In this document: positions 7,784-16,577 of the stretch, in pieces | How the letters are laid out: each line of letters opens with the position of its first letter | Position numbering within the stretch: position 1 is the stretch's first letter | From: UBA1413 sp037447215 | GTDB lineage: Bacteria; Bacteroidota; Bacteroidia; Bacteroidales; Prolixibacteraceae | DNA: 64,000 nucleotides | Reading direction: 5' to 3' | NCBI GenBank assembly: GCA_037447215.1 | Contig: JBBIHB010000002.1 | Location: 1 to 64,000 of the forward strand | Notes under the pieces: generated by a model | The model's database searches: none | What the model saw: the letters and a program-made list of their open reading frames with translations, nothing else | Told to the model about the DNA's origin: nothing | Translations under genes and position numbers: made by a program

Positions 7784-10135
7784 ATGAAATTTATCTTTTG
7801 GTTTAATATCTTGTTTTTTAATATTTTATATTCCTTTAGTCAGAGTTTTACTATAAGGGGATATGTTACTGAAGCAGGCTCAGGCGAATTTCTTGTTCAA
7901 TCTAATATTTATGAAAAAAGCAGTTTAAAAGGTACTTCGTCAAATAATTTTGGTTTTTACAGCTTTACCCTTCCTTCAGGGAAATATACTATTAATTATT
8001 CCTACATAGGTTACCTTACCAGACAAGTTGAAATTCAACTATTAAGTGATACCATAATTAACGTTTCGCTTGTGCCTTTGGCCGAACTCGGCGAAATTGT
8101 TGTAAAGGGTGAAAATGCTGATTCGTACCGTAGCAGGATGCTGATCAGCCAACTCGATATACCAGTGGAGAAAATACAGTCATTGCCTTCATTTCTTGGC
8201 GAAGCAGATGTTTTTAAAATACTGAAACTGATGCCAGGGGTACAAAGCGGAAACGAAGGACAAGCGGGGCTTTATATCAGAGGCGGTGGACCCGATCAGA
8301 ATCTAATCCTGCTCGATGGAATACCGGTTTATAATGCAGAACATTTATTCGGAATATTTTCAGTGTTTAATCCCGACATGGTAAAAAACATTGACCTGTA
8401 TAAAGGTGGATTTCCAGCACGCTTTGGAGGTAGATTGTCATCGGTTATTGACATAACCTCAAAAGATGGTAACCTGCATGAATACAGGGGCAGTGCAACT
8501 ATCGGGATGATTTCCTCGAAACTGAATTTTGACGGACCTATTGTGAAAGGTAAAACTTCGTTCAACCTTTCGGCAAGGAGGTCGTACATCGATATTGTGT
8601 CAAGGCCAGTTATTAAAGCGTTTTTCGACGAAGAGAATTTTGCGGAATATTATTTTTATGACCTTAATGCAAAAATAAACCATATATTTTCGGACCGCAG
8701 CCGAATGTTTTTCAGTATTTATTATGGATACGATGATGTGGTGATGACTATATACGACAGTTATCTGCAATATAACAACCGTTGGAAAGAATGGAATAAT
8801 TTCGCGCTCGACTGGAGCAACCAGGTTGCATCTTTGCGTTGGAATTATCTGATAACCAGAAGATTGTTTTCTAATTTCACTTTATTTTTTACCAGTTACG
8901 ATTTCTGGGCAAAACACCAATACATTAAACAATCGGAAGAATCAAACTTTTACGATGATTTCAATATTTTTTATGGTTCCCGGATTGGTGATACCGGTGT
9001 TAAAATTGATCTTGACCATTTTTTGATGCCTGGCCTGACATTTAAATATGGTTATCATTTTATAAAACAAGGTTTTTTCTATTCGTTTTCTGACGAACCA
9101 AAAAACAATACAAGAGCCAGTCTGAAAAGCCTTCTTCGTCCCGGACTATCGTTCAACAAGCCATGGCTGCACCAGGCATACTTCGAAAGTGATCTGCATA
9201 TTTCGGGATTATTGCATGCAAATATGGGTTTACATGGTTCGATGTATATGACTGACCAACAGAATTTTATGAGTATTCAGCCCCGTGCTTCGATGATGCT
9301 CTTGTTTTCAGGCAGATTCTCCATGAATGGATCCTTTACCCGTATGACACAATTCCTGAACCTGCTCAGCAGTTCTACTTTTTCAATGCCAAGTGACCTC
9401 TGGCTACCGGCAACCAAACGAATTCCTCCCCCAATTGCCGAACAGGTTTCATTGGGTGCAAGGTTCGATTTTGGTAAAGGTTTAACTGCAAATTTTGATG
9501 CGTTTTCAAAAAAGATTCAGGGGTTGATTGAATACAAAGAAGGTGTGAATTTCTTCGAAAATAAAAAAGATTGGGAAGATAAAGTTGAAACAGGTAGGGG
9601 ATATTCGGATGGAATTGAATTTCTGTTACAGAAAGCTGAAGGAAAAACAACGGGATGGATAGGATATACCCTTTCGTGGACACGGAGGAAATTCGACAAC
9701 CTGAATAATGGGGAGTTTTTCTGGGCCAAATACGACCGTAGGCACGATATAGGTATTACCCTTACCCACAAATTCAATAAACGAATGGATGCAGGAATAA
9801 TTTGGGTTTTTGGGAGCGGAAGCCGGGCAACACTGCCCACTCAGATGATCAGGCTCGAAGGATTACCGGCCGGAGTGGGACGAACCCACATTCTTGGGTA
9901 TTTCAGTGAAAGAAATAACTACAGACTTCCAAACTATCACCGGCTCGATGCCGGAATTAATTTCCATAAATTCAGGGAAAAAAGTACACGCACCTGGCGC
10001 CTTGGATTTATCAATACATACAACCAGCGAAATCCATTTTACCTCTATGTGGGTTATCATCAAAACAGATATGTGATTAAGCAAGTAAGTATTTTCCCTG
10101 TCTTGCCAACTTTTTCCTATACCTATAGTTTCTGA
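7784..10135 (+). CDS. TonB-dependent outer membrane receptor
   Basis: A 783-residue outer-membrane protein: signal peptide (about 1-20), a CarboxypepD_reg-like domain (about 22-105), a plug domain (about 125-235, with LYIRGGGPDQNLILLDG) and a beta-barrel to the C-terminal aromatic residue (ending TFSYTYSF, typical of barrel assembly). It imports a ligand using the TonB-ExbBD proton-motive coupling. The length and the next gene, a DUF4249 lipoprotein two bases downstream, identify the TonB receptor plus DUF4249 pair common in Bacteroidota. Its substrate cannot be read from the sequence. The hairpin at 7740-7777 probably affects its expression. Confidence 0.88.
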   Translation: MKFIFWFNILFFNILYSFSQSFTIRGYVTEAGSGEFLVQSNIYEKSSLKGTSSNNFGFYSFTLPSGKYTINYSYIGYLTRQVEIQLLSDTIINVSLVPLAELGEIVVKGENADSYRSRMLISQLDIPVEKIQSLPSFLGEADVFKILKLMPGVQSGNEGQAGLYIRGGGPDQNLILLDGIPVYNAEHLFGIFSVFNPDMVKNIDLYKGGFPARFGGRLSSVIDITSKDGNLHEYRGSATIGMISSKLNFDGPIVKGKTSFNLSARRSYIDIVSRPVIKAFFDEENFAEYYFYDLNAKINHIFSDRSRMFFSIYYGYDDVVMTIYDSYLQYNNRWKEWNNFALDWSNQVASLRWNYLITRRLFSNFTLFFTSYDFWAKHQYIKQSEESNFYDDFNIFYGSRIGDTGVKIDLDHFLMPGLTFKYGYHFIKQGFFYSFSDEPKNNTRASLKSLLRPGLSFNKPWLHQAYFESDLHISGLLHANMGLHGSMYMTDQQNFMSIQPRASMMLLFSGRFSMNGSFTRMTQFLNLLSSSTFSMPSDLWLPATKRIPPPIAEQVSLGARFDFGKGLTANFDAFSKKIQGLIEYKEGVNFFENKKDWEDKVETGRGYSDGIEFLLQKAEGKTTGWIGYTLSWTRRKFDNLNNGEFFWAKYDRRHDIGITLTHKFNKRMDAGIIWVFGSGSRATLPTQMIRLEGLPAGVGRTHILGYFSERNNYRLPNYHRLDAGINFHKFREKSTRTWRLGFINTYNQRNPFYLYVGYHQNRYVIKQVSIFPVLPTFSYTYSF

Positions 10136-10137
10136 TC

Positions 10138-11178
10138 ATGAAGATTTTTTACAAAATAAAATTGTGGATATTTGTTGCTGTCATAATGTCAGGTTGCAAA
10201 GAAATCATCGATTTTGACGAAAAATCGGTACGGGATACCATAGTGGTTTCGGGCATACTTGAAGATGGTAAGTTTGTTGATATCCGCTTATCCAAAACCA
10301 TAAACCGGTTTGTGGATTCAGAATTTGAACCAATTGAAAATCTGGATATTATACTTTATGAAAATAACAGGGAAATAGGGGAGTTGAGGCATGTTAACAG
10401 GGGACGTTATATCAGTGACGGGTTTAGTGCCACTGCCGGAAACAAATACAGAATAGAAATTTTTGAAAACAACAGGAAAATTGCTTCGGCAGAGACAATT
10501 ATACCGGAACGCCGTCAAATCCTTAAAATAGATACTATTTCCAGATTTTCTGATGGGAAAAAGTGGTTACGGGTAAAACTCAGGTTTGCCGATCAGGTAG
10601 GTTCAGAAGATTATTACCGTATTGAACTGCATGAACAGTTGTTCATTCCTTATCTTACATCTTCGCAACAGGTAAGTGTCAGAATGATTACTATCCCATT
10701 GGAAATCAATACAGAAAAAAACTGGCTTCTCCGTGGAATGGGTTTTTACAATCAGAATGATAAATTTCATGACTGGGCTGGTAACATGTTTAATATTTTT
10801 TCGGACCGATATATACAAGGCCAGGATTTTGATTTAATGATGGATATGCCCTATTTCAGGACTGACAGTGTTTTGGGAACCAATCGCAAAATTTACCTCC
10901 AGCACATTTCCCGCGACTATTTTTACTACCTCCGCAGTGTAATGCAACAGATGAGTACTTCAAACAATCCTTTCAACGAACCTGTGCAGATATACTCCAA
11001 TGTTTCGGGGGGTACAGGGATATTTGGCGGTTTCAGCCAAACTGTCGATTCGGTTATTCATGTTAACTGGGCATTGGTTGATTCTTTATTCCCGGGCATA
11101 ACCATCCCCGGTAAATTAAATCCCTTCAATAATTCGTCCCCTGCTTTTGTCGGGCGGGGCAATCTGAAGGATTTCTGA
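10138..11178 (+). CDS. DUF4249-type outer membrane lipoprotein
   Basis: This 346-residue lipoprotein has a lipobox ending at Cys20 (IMSGCKEI) and a mature domain resembling DUF4249, an Ig-like to beta-sandwich family almost always encoded right after a TonB receptor. It likely sits on the outer membrane and helps capture the receptor's ligand, as SusD does for SusC. It starts two bases after the receptor stop, so the two are translationally linked. Its last 63 bases overlap the end of the convergent gene at 11116-12744. The assignment rests on position, size and general resemblance; no catalytic site is visible. Confidence 0.75.
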   Translation: MKIFYKIKLWIFVAVIMSGCKEIIDFDEKSVRDTIVVSGILEDGKFVDIRLSKTINRFVDSEFEPIENLDIILYENNREIGELRHVNRGRYISDGFSATAGNKYRIEIFENNRKIASAETIIPERRQILKIDTISRFSDGKKWLRVKLRFADQVGSEDYYRIELHEQLFIPYLTSSQQVSVRMITIPLEINTEKNWLLRGMGFYNQNDKFHDWAGNMFNIFSDRYIQGQDFDLMMDMPYFRTDSVLGTNRKIYLQHISRDYFYYLRSVMQQMSTSNNPFNEPVQIYSNVSGGTGIFGGFSQTVDSVIHVNWALVDSLFPGITIPGKLNPFNNSSPAFVGRGNLKDF

Positions 11179-12744
11179 AAGGGTAGGGGCGAAATCAATG
11201 GCTTCATAGGGTTTGGTGATAATATTTGGTTTTATATTGGCTCCATAGAAAACAGCCGGAATATGTATCTGATCTGTGTAATTCACCCGCCTGAATTTAA
11301 ATACAGGTTGCCAACCTTCATTTAGGATAAATAGAATATCGCCCGACCGGTTAATCACATAACTTCTGTAAAGACTTGCCATCGCACCGTTGTCGGAACC
11401 ACCCTGTTCGAGTATTTGAGCTGGCAGGGCAACTTTTACGGCTTCAAATTGTGTTAAGAAATCGGCAATCTGCAATCGCATTTCATTCAGGTTAATCCTG
11501 TTTTTTTCAATCAGTTTGTGGTCGAGATATACCTGTTGACCCGATAGGTGTTGAATCCATTTGGCTTCGCCGTATGTTATATTCAGGAATGAATTCAGAA
11601 GGGCAAACGCACTTTCGGGGTTAAAATCTCCGACAGGCATATTGAAAACCTCTTTCAGGTAATTTACCGGATACGATGCAGAAGTATTTGCGGTGAGGAA
11701 GAAAACCACATTGTTTTTTCCGTAACGATGTTCGGCAAATTGTATCAATTCAGCAATTTCCTGGTCTAATCTAAGGTATAAGTCCTGCATTTCCATTGAT
11801 TGGGGGCCAAAACTTCCATGTTCGTAATCCATCGATGAAAATACTAATGTAACCAGGTCGGGGACATCATCGGTGCCTATGGGTTCGTTCTGGAGTAGTG
11901 TGGCTGCGAACTCACGTACAATGGAGTTTGCAAACGGAGTGGTTTTTATGGGATTAAAAGATTCAGCCCTGCGTACAAGTCGGTTTATGGTGTGCGGAAA
12001 TGTATTGGCCTTTTCGCCAAAACCCCTTTCAAGGAAATGATTGTCGGGTACACTTTCGGTATAAATATTTTCTGGGTGCAGTGGTACCCAGTTTCTGCCC
12101 GAATAGCGCTCACCCTGGCTAACCATATTGAAATTGCGCGCCCATTCGGGAAAGGTGCTGATGTAAAACGAACTCGAAACCATGCGCCCTGAAACCGGAT
12201 CGAACCACCAAGCGGCATCGGCAGCATGTCCGGCCGAAAAAATAGCCGACTCAGCATTCATGGCAACACTGTAAACCTTCGCTATGTCCATTGTAAAAAG
12301 TTTCAGGTTGTCGCCAACAGTACTGGCCATTAATTTTTTAGGCGAGGCATTCCCCGATCTTGAATCGGCACCGACAGTAAAATAATAGTCATCAGAAAAG
12401 CAATTAACTTCCCTTATTCTCAGCCGGTCGTACCAAACTTCATCAACTATTCCGTGCCCCGAAGGATATATTCCTGTGAAAAGGGTTGCTGTTCCTGAAG
12501 CGTAATTCTGAACGTGCTGGGTCATCTTCATGTTGGTCACCACCACGCCATTCGAATATAATTTCCTGAAACCATCGTTTCCGAACTTTTTCCAATAGCG
12601 ATCAATATAGTCGGGGCGCATGTTTTCAACCACAAAACCTATGACTACTTTTGGCGGAGTGGTTTCCCTGTAACTTTTACCCTGCCCGAAAACTGTAATG
12701 GCAAATACCAATGCCAGAATAAATAGGGTGAACTTTCTGATCAT
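11116..12744 (-). CDS. PafA-like alkaline phosphatase superfamily protein, apparently lacking key residues
   Basis: A 542-residue secreted protein (signal peptide about 1-20) with the overall plan of Bacteroidota alkaline phosphatase PafA (type I phosphodiesterase fold). Family landmarks are present but altered. FVVENMRPDY (37-46) has Glu40 where the first metal-binding Asp is expected. The nucleophile region (YASGTATLFTG, 81-91) lacks the expected Thr. SSMDYEHGSFGP (303-314) keeps Asp306 with the His shifted by one. The usual TADHG reads TANTS (351-355). A late His (QIHIP, His494) remains. This points to a non-catalytic or re-purposed homologue. The alignment is by eye, so individual positions are uncertain. 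Its 3' end overlaps the convergent DUF4249 gene by 63 bases. Confidence 0.78.
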   Translation of the reverse strand: MIRKFTLFILALVFAITVFGQGKSYRETTPPKVVIGFVVENMRPDYIDRYWKKFGNDGFRKLYSNGVVVTNMKMTQHVQNYASGTATLFTGIYPSGHGIVDEVWYDRLRIREVNCFSDDYYFTVGADSRSGNASPKKLMASTVGDNLKLFTMDIAKVYSVAMNAESAIFSAGHAADAAWWFDPVSGRMVSSSFYISTFPEWARNFNMVSQGERYSGRNWVPLHPENIYTESVPDNHFLERGFGEKANTFPHTINRLVRRAESFNPIKTTPFANSIVREFAATLLQNEPIGTDDVPDLVTLVFSSMDYEHGSFGPQSMEMQDLYLRLDQEIAELIQFAEHRYGKNNVVFFLTANTSASYPVNYLKEVFNMPVGDFNPESAFALLNSFLNITYGEAKWIQHLSGQQVYLDHKLIEKNRINLNEMRLQIADFLTQFEAVKVALPAQILEQGGSDNGAMASLYRSYVINRSGDILFILNEGWQPVFKFRRVNYTDQIHIPAVFYGANIKPNIITKPYEAIDFAPTLSEILQIAPPDKSRGRIIEGI

Positions 12745-12765
12745 GTCGTAATAATGTTAAAATCC

Positions 12766-12773
12766 CAAAAATA
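12766..12773 (-). promoter_or_regulatory. Candidate -7 element for the PafA-like gene
   Basis: The minus strand reads TATTTTTG at 12773-12766, matching TAnnTTTG, 22 bases before the start codon at 12744. An ATTG about 17 bases further upstream could be a weak -33. It would lie at the very end of the upstream protease gene. Confidence 0.35.
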
Positions 12774-12794
12774 TAAAAACAAACCAAATTCAAT

Positions 12795-15779
12795 TTATTC
12801 CGAAATACGGATGAGGTTGCTGAATAACGATTTGTTCTCTGTAATTTTTGTTTCGCTGCCATATACGCAATATTTATCCTGGCTCATAATATCTTTAACA
12901 AGACCAGCCATGTTCCGGATATCTTTTGCATGGGTTGAAAGTATTTCACGACGTTCGTGGTTAAGCATATCCTCTGTAATGTTTTCAAAAAAATATTGGA
13001 TAGCGGTGGCTCCTTTTTGCGATGGGGTCCGGGGTTGATCAAGGGTGGCAATGGTGCCTATAATATAACGGGTCATTGCCTGATCATCGGCTTCGAAATT
13101 TTGAAGGTATTCAACAGTTGCATCAAATGTATCGAGGGTTTCCTTAAGGTTTGGATCGCGGTAACTGGCAAAATATACCGATCCATATGGGGAAAAACCG
13201 CAAAAGCCACCGTAAGCTCCTCCCATTACCCTGACCTGGTTTTGTAACCAATCGGTGCTGATGATCTGACTAAGTACATTGATTTTACCACTCCATTCAT
13301 ACCCCAGCTTTTTAAAATCATACCCTTTTACCACATATTGCACCTGCGACGCCGATAAAATTGCATCATTCACATCCGAAAATGCAAAATTCCAGTCGAT
13401 AAAGTTGGTATGCGTTTCAGGAAAATATCCCGAAACTTTTTCCAATCCGGCCATATATACTGGTAAGTCTGCCTGGCTGCAGGTTATTAAGCCCACAATA
13501 TTTGATTTTGAAAACAACAAACGGGCTGCAATGGTAAGTTTATTTACAATTTCATCGGAAAGTTGGTCAAAATTATCCGAAAGGTTTGTGATGAAACGGT
13601 AATAATCAACCCCTGAGGTTAATTCATTGAACATACCCCTTTTCGAGTAGGTTGATGCAGCTCTGTTCATGGCATAACTCATCCCATTTTGTTTGATATT
13701 GGCATCCACCTGTGCGTGATGCCGGGTAATCAGGGTTTTAAGCCTTTGTTTTTCGCTGAAATTCGAACGTAGAAGGATTTCAGCTATAAGTTCCGACATT
13801 TTTTCAGTTTTGGTAGAAGTGGCTTTTGCCGAAATTACCAGTTTCGGGATCAGGTTATCGTCTGAACGTTTTCCCATAAAAGTGCCAAGACTGACTGAAA
13901 ATCCACCTGTGTGAATGTTGAGTTCGTTGTCGAGGTCGCCGAAACTATAACGCTCTGTATCAAGTTTTCCGAGAAGTGCTGTCAATAATGCTGAGTATGG
14001 AATTAATTCCTGAGGAAGTGCCCTGATGTCGAAATAAAAATTTGCATAATGGATGCCATTTGTGAACTCATTTAAATGTTTAATTGGAATTCCTCCAACA
14101 GTATGGTCCTCTACACTGAAAAACAAGGCATTGGGAGAAATATCCCCAAGGCTCAGCATCGGAATGGTAGCAAGGGCTTCGGGTGAATCCTCTCGTAGCT
14201 GGTATTCCATTAATTGGTTGGTTTCATTCACCAATGCCTCAATTTGCTCATCACTGAGTTGTGATTTTAAAGTAGCAAGTTCATTTTCAATACGCGCATC
14301 GGTTTTGGCCTGAAGCCCTCCTTCTGGTACCATGGTTAGCATCAGAGCATGTGGATTACCTAGTAACTGTTTTTCGATTAACGATTCCAGGATTCTATTA
14401 TCCAGGTTTTGCTTGATTTCAGCAAGTGGTTTCTCAAATTCAATTCCAAGAAATGGATCTTCTGCAAAAAACCATCCTTGTGTCATCATTTCGAGAAGCA
14501 TTAGTCCTTTCTGAGGAGTATCACCCTCTCTAAGACTGAATTCGGCTCTGTTTACAATTCCCTCAATCATACTCTTATCAAATCCTTCGGAAACAACCTT
14601 ATTCTTTGTATCATAAACTATTTCCCTGAAACGGATTGCATCTTCAGGGTTTGCATTGGGCACCACAATGAAAAGGACATTTTGCTGCGATTCGACAAAC
14701 CAGCCCATTACCTCTTTCCCTATGCCAGATTCCTGCAAAGCAAGCCGTAATGGCGCTGTTTCATGGTTAATCAGTGCGTTGGTAAGTAAATCGAAAGCAA
14801 GGGTAGTTGTCCGGTCAGTACTTTTTCCGGTCACAAAACTAAGGCAAAGGTAAGTGTTGTCCTTAAGTGGACTTCCTTCCGGAACCGCATAATATTCAGT
14901 TATCACTTTCATTTCGGTGAATGCCTTCTGTAACGGAATTTCATAATTCAGGTCATTTCGTTGAAACCGATCCAGATAATTTTTTCCTATAAATTCCAAC
15001 TCATCGGCCAGGTTTGCATCGCCATACAACAGAATGTAACTGTTTGAGGGGTGGTAAAATTTCCGGTGAAATTCAGTATAATATTCCTGAGTAAGGCCAG
15101 TAATGGCTTCTGGGTCGCCACCGGAACAAAAACCATAAGTGTTGTCGGGGAAAAGTTTTTTGAAAACATGGTTGTATAACAGGTATAATGGATTTGAAAA
15201 CGAACCTTTCATTTCGTTATAAACCACACCTTTGTATATTAGGGGTAAATCTTTATCGGGCAATTCATAATGCCAGCCTTCCTGTTTCAGAATCCGTTCA
15301 TCTTCAAGCATAAGCGGATCAAAAACAGCATCGAGGTAAACATGCATCAGGTTGAAATAATCTTTCAGGTTCATACTGGCAACCGGATAGGTTGTATATT
15401 CTGACGATGTCATAGCATTCAGGAAAGTGTTGAGCGAACCTTTAAGCAACACATCGAAAGGACTTTTCACCGGGAATTTTTTTGATCCGTTAAGCACAGC
15501 GTGTTCCAGGATATGGGGTGTGCCAAAGTCGTTTTCGGGAATGGTTTTAAAAGTAATATTGAAAAGTTTATTGGGATCATTTGCTGCAACCTTCATCAAC
15601 CTGGCTCCACTTTTCTCGTGTATAAAATAATAACAGGTAGAATTCACTTCTGCCACAAATCTTTTTTCGATTAACCTGAATCCATGATAAACCTCGTTAA
15701 CCTTATAATTTTCGTTTTGGCTGCAAGCTGAAGCGGTTAGAACGGCTGCTAGCAAAACCGAAGGGATTGTTTTATTCAT
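12795..15779 (-). CDS. M16 family zinc metalloprotease lipoprotein (PreP-like)
   Basis: A protein of about 994 residues with the full two-half M16C architecture of presequence protease PreP. The inverted zinc motif HILEH (89-93) with the more distal Glu189 (YNEMKG) marks the active N-terminal half; the remainder supplies the second clam-shell half. It cleaves unfolded peptides enclosed in its chamber. I chose the ATG at 15779 because it gives a clean lipoprotein signal (NKTIPSVLLAAVLTASAC, Cys19); an earlier ATG at 15821 would add 14 polar residues in front of it. The lipid anchor places it in the periplasm or at the surface, where it probably degrades peptides for nutrition or clean-up. A near-match -7 element (CATCTTTG) lies at 15818-15811. 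Confidence 0.88.
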   Translation of the reverse strand: MNKTIPSVLLAAVLTASACSQNENYKVNEVYHGFRLIEKRFVAEVNSTCYYFIHEKSGARLMKVAANDPNKLFNITFKTIPENDFGTPHILEHAVLNGSKKFPVKSPFDVLLKGSLNTFLNAMTSSEYTTYPVASMNLKDYFNLMHVYLDAVFDPLMLEDERILKQEGWHYELPDKDLPLIYKGVVYNEMKGSFSNPLYLLYNHVFKKLFPDNTYGFCSGGDPEAITGLTQEYYTEFHRKFYHPSNSYILLYGDANLADELEFIGKNYLDRFQRNDLNYEIPLQKAFTEMKVITEYYAVPEGSPLKDNTYLCLSFVTGKSTDRTTTLAFDLLTNALINHETAPLRLALQESGIGKEVMGWFVESQQNVLFIVVPNANPEDAIRFREIVYDTKNKVVSEGFDKSMIEGIVNRAEFSLREGDTPQKGLMLLEMMTQGWFFAEDPFLGIEFEKPLAEIKQNLDNRILESLIEKQLLGNPHALMLTMVPEGGLQAKTDARIENELATLKSQLSDEQIEALVNETNQLMEYQLREDSPEALATIPMLSLGDISPNALFFSVEDHTVGGIPIKHLNEFTNGIHYANFYFDIRALPQELIPYSALLTALLGKLDTERYSFGDLDNELNIHTGGFSVSLGTFMGKRSDDNLIPKLVISAKATSTKTEKMSELIAEILLRSNFSEKQRLKTLITRHHAQVDANIKQNGMSYAMNRAASTYSKRGMFNELTSGVDYYRFITNLSDNFDQLSDEIVNKLTIAARLLFSKSNIVGLITCSQADLPVYMAGLEKVSGYFPETHTNFIDWNFAFSDVNDAILSASQVQYVVKGYDFKKLGYEWSGKINVLSQIISTDWLQNQVRVMGGAYGGFCGFSPYGSVYFASYRDPNLKETLDTFDATVEYLQNFEADDQAMTRYIIGTIATLDQPRTPSQKGATAIQYFFENITEDMLNHERREILSTHAKDIRNMAGLVKDIMSQDKYCVYGSETKITENKSLFSNLIRISE

Positions 15780-15868
15780 AATATTGATATTTTGGTGAAT
15801 TTGCATTATGCAAAGATGCAATGAATTATTGATTATCGTTAGGGTTGGATGGGGGTAGCCTAAAAAAA

Positions 15869-15895
15869 GAAACCCTTGCGGTCTGGAAAGGTTTC
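15869..15895 (-). terminator. Weak terminator-like hairpin
   Basis: GAAACC (15869-15874) and GGTTTC (15890-15895) form a six-bp stem with a long loop; on the minus strand seven T follow. The short stem and distant genes make this a low-confidence call. Confidence 0.3.
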
Positions 15896-16137
15896 AAAAA
15901 AGCGTCTTCTCATTTTTGATTTTATGAATTCCAAACTATATAGAACCGGGTTTGTAATCTATAGCGTTTCTTTATTCTCGATTTTTTATGCCTAATATTA
16001 TTCAATCGAAATGCCGTTTGTAATAGTCCTGAATGTCAGTTAGATAATATTCTTTATGAAATGAAAAAATACGAAATATCGGATAAATCCCATTTTGAAG
16101 AGTAAAACATACTTGTAAGATACAATTTGCAAAAAAA

Positions 16138-16159
16138 GCTCCGGTACAACTACCGGAGC
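16138..16159 (-). terminator. Strong intrinsic terminator with no annotated gene before it
   Basis: GCTCCGGTA (16138-16146) pairs perfectly with TACCGGAGC (16151-16159) around a CAAC loop; on the minus strand it is followed by TTTTTTT (16137-16131). Such a GC-rich stem in AT-rich DNA is a classic terminator. The nearest upstream minus-strand gene already has its own terminator at 16365, which suggests a separate short transcript. Confidence 0.75.
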
Positions 16160-16364
16160 CTGATAAAAACACTCCTCTGTTAATGGACTGTATCTTTGTG
16201 CGAGTTAATATTCCTACCATCCGTCACAGGCAATTGATCAATATTAAATCTACGATAATTCGTATTTTTTTCTATTTTAATTTTTTATTTGAACTGGATT
16301 TTTTGGGAAATTGAATACAATGCCAATGCTTTCCTGATATCAAATACGGTCTGATGGATTAAAA

Positions 16365-16390
16365 AAAACCTTTGCCAACGCAAAGGTTTT
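16365..16390 (-). terminator. Terminator of the histidine kinase/NtrC operon
   Basis: AAAACCTTTG (16365-16374) and CAAAGGTTTT (16381-16390) form a perfect 10-bp stem with loop CCAACG, followed on the minus strand by a T run. It lies 188 bases past the regulator stop. Confidence 0.7.
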
Positions 16391-16577
16391 CTAAAAGCAT
16401 CAAATTGTTAAAACTGTGAAAAACTATTTCTTTCTTATGGGACTATGAGAAAAATCTAATTACTCCTGATCAGTTAAATTGCAAACAATATGCCTTGTTT
16501 GAATATCCTGATTTTCAATTTTTAGCAATTAATTCATTAAAAAAAATTATCCGAAATATCGTAGAATACACGAAATA

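Larger units (their letters stand above)
15780..16577. other. Long non-coding region with three minus-strand hairpins
   Basis: About 800 bases between the protease gene and the NtrC-like regulator contain no convincing protein gene; the open frame at 16002-16220 has no recognisable features. The region carries three stem-loops, each followed by T on the minus strand (16365-16390, 16138-16159, 15869-15895). Only the first is needed for the regulator operon, so the interval 16160-16360 may encode a small RNA. Confidence 0.5.

Noticed and set aside
16002..16220. Open frame of 72 residues on the minus strand
   Set aside because: It crosses a strong terminator hairpin and shows no domain or signal; more likely non-coding.
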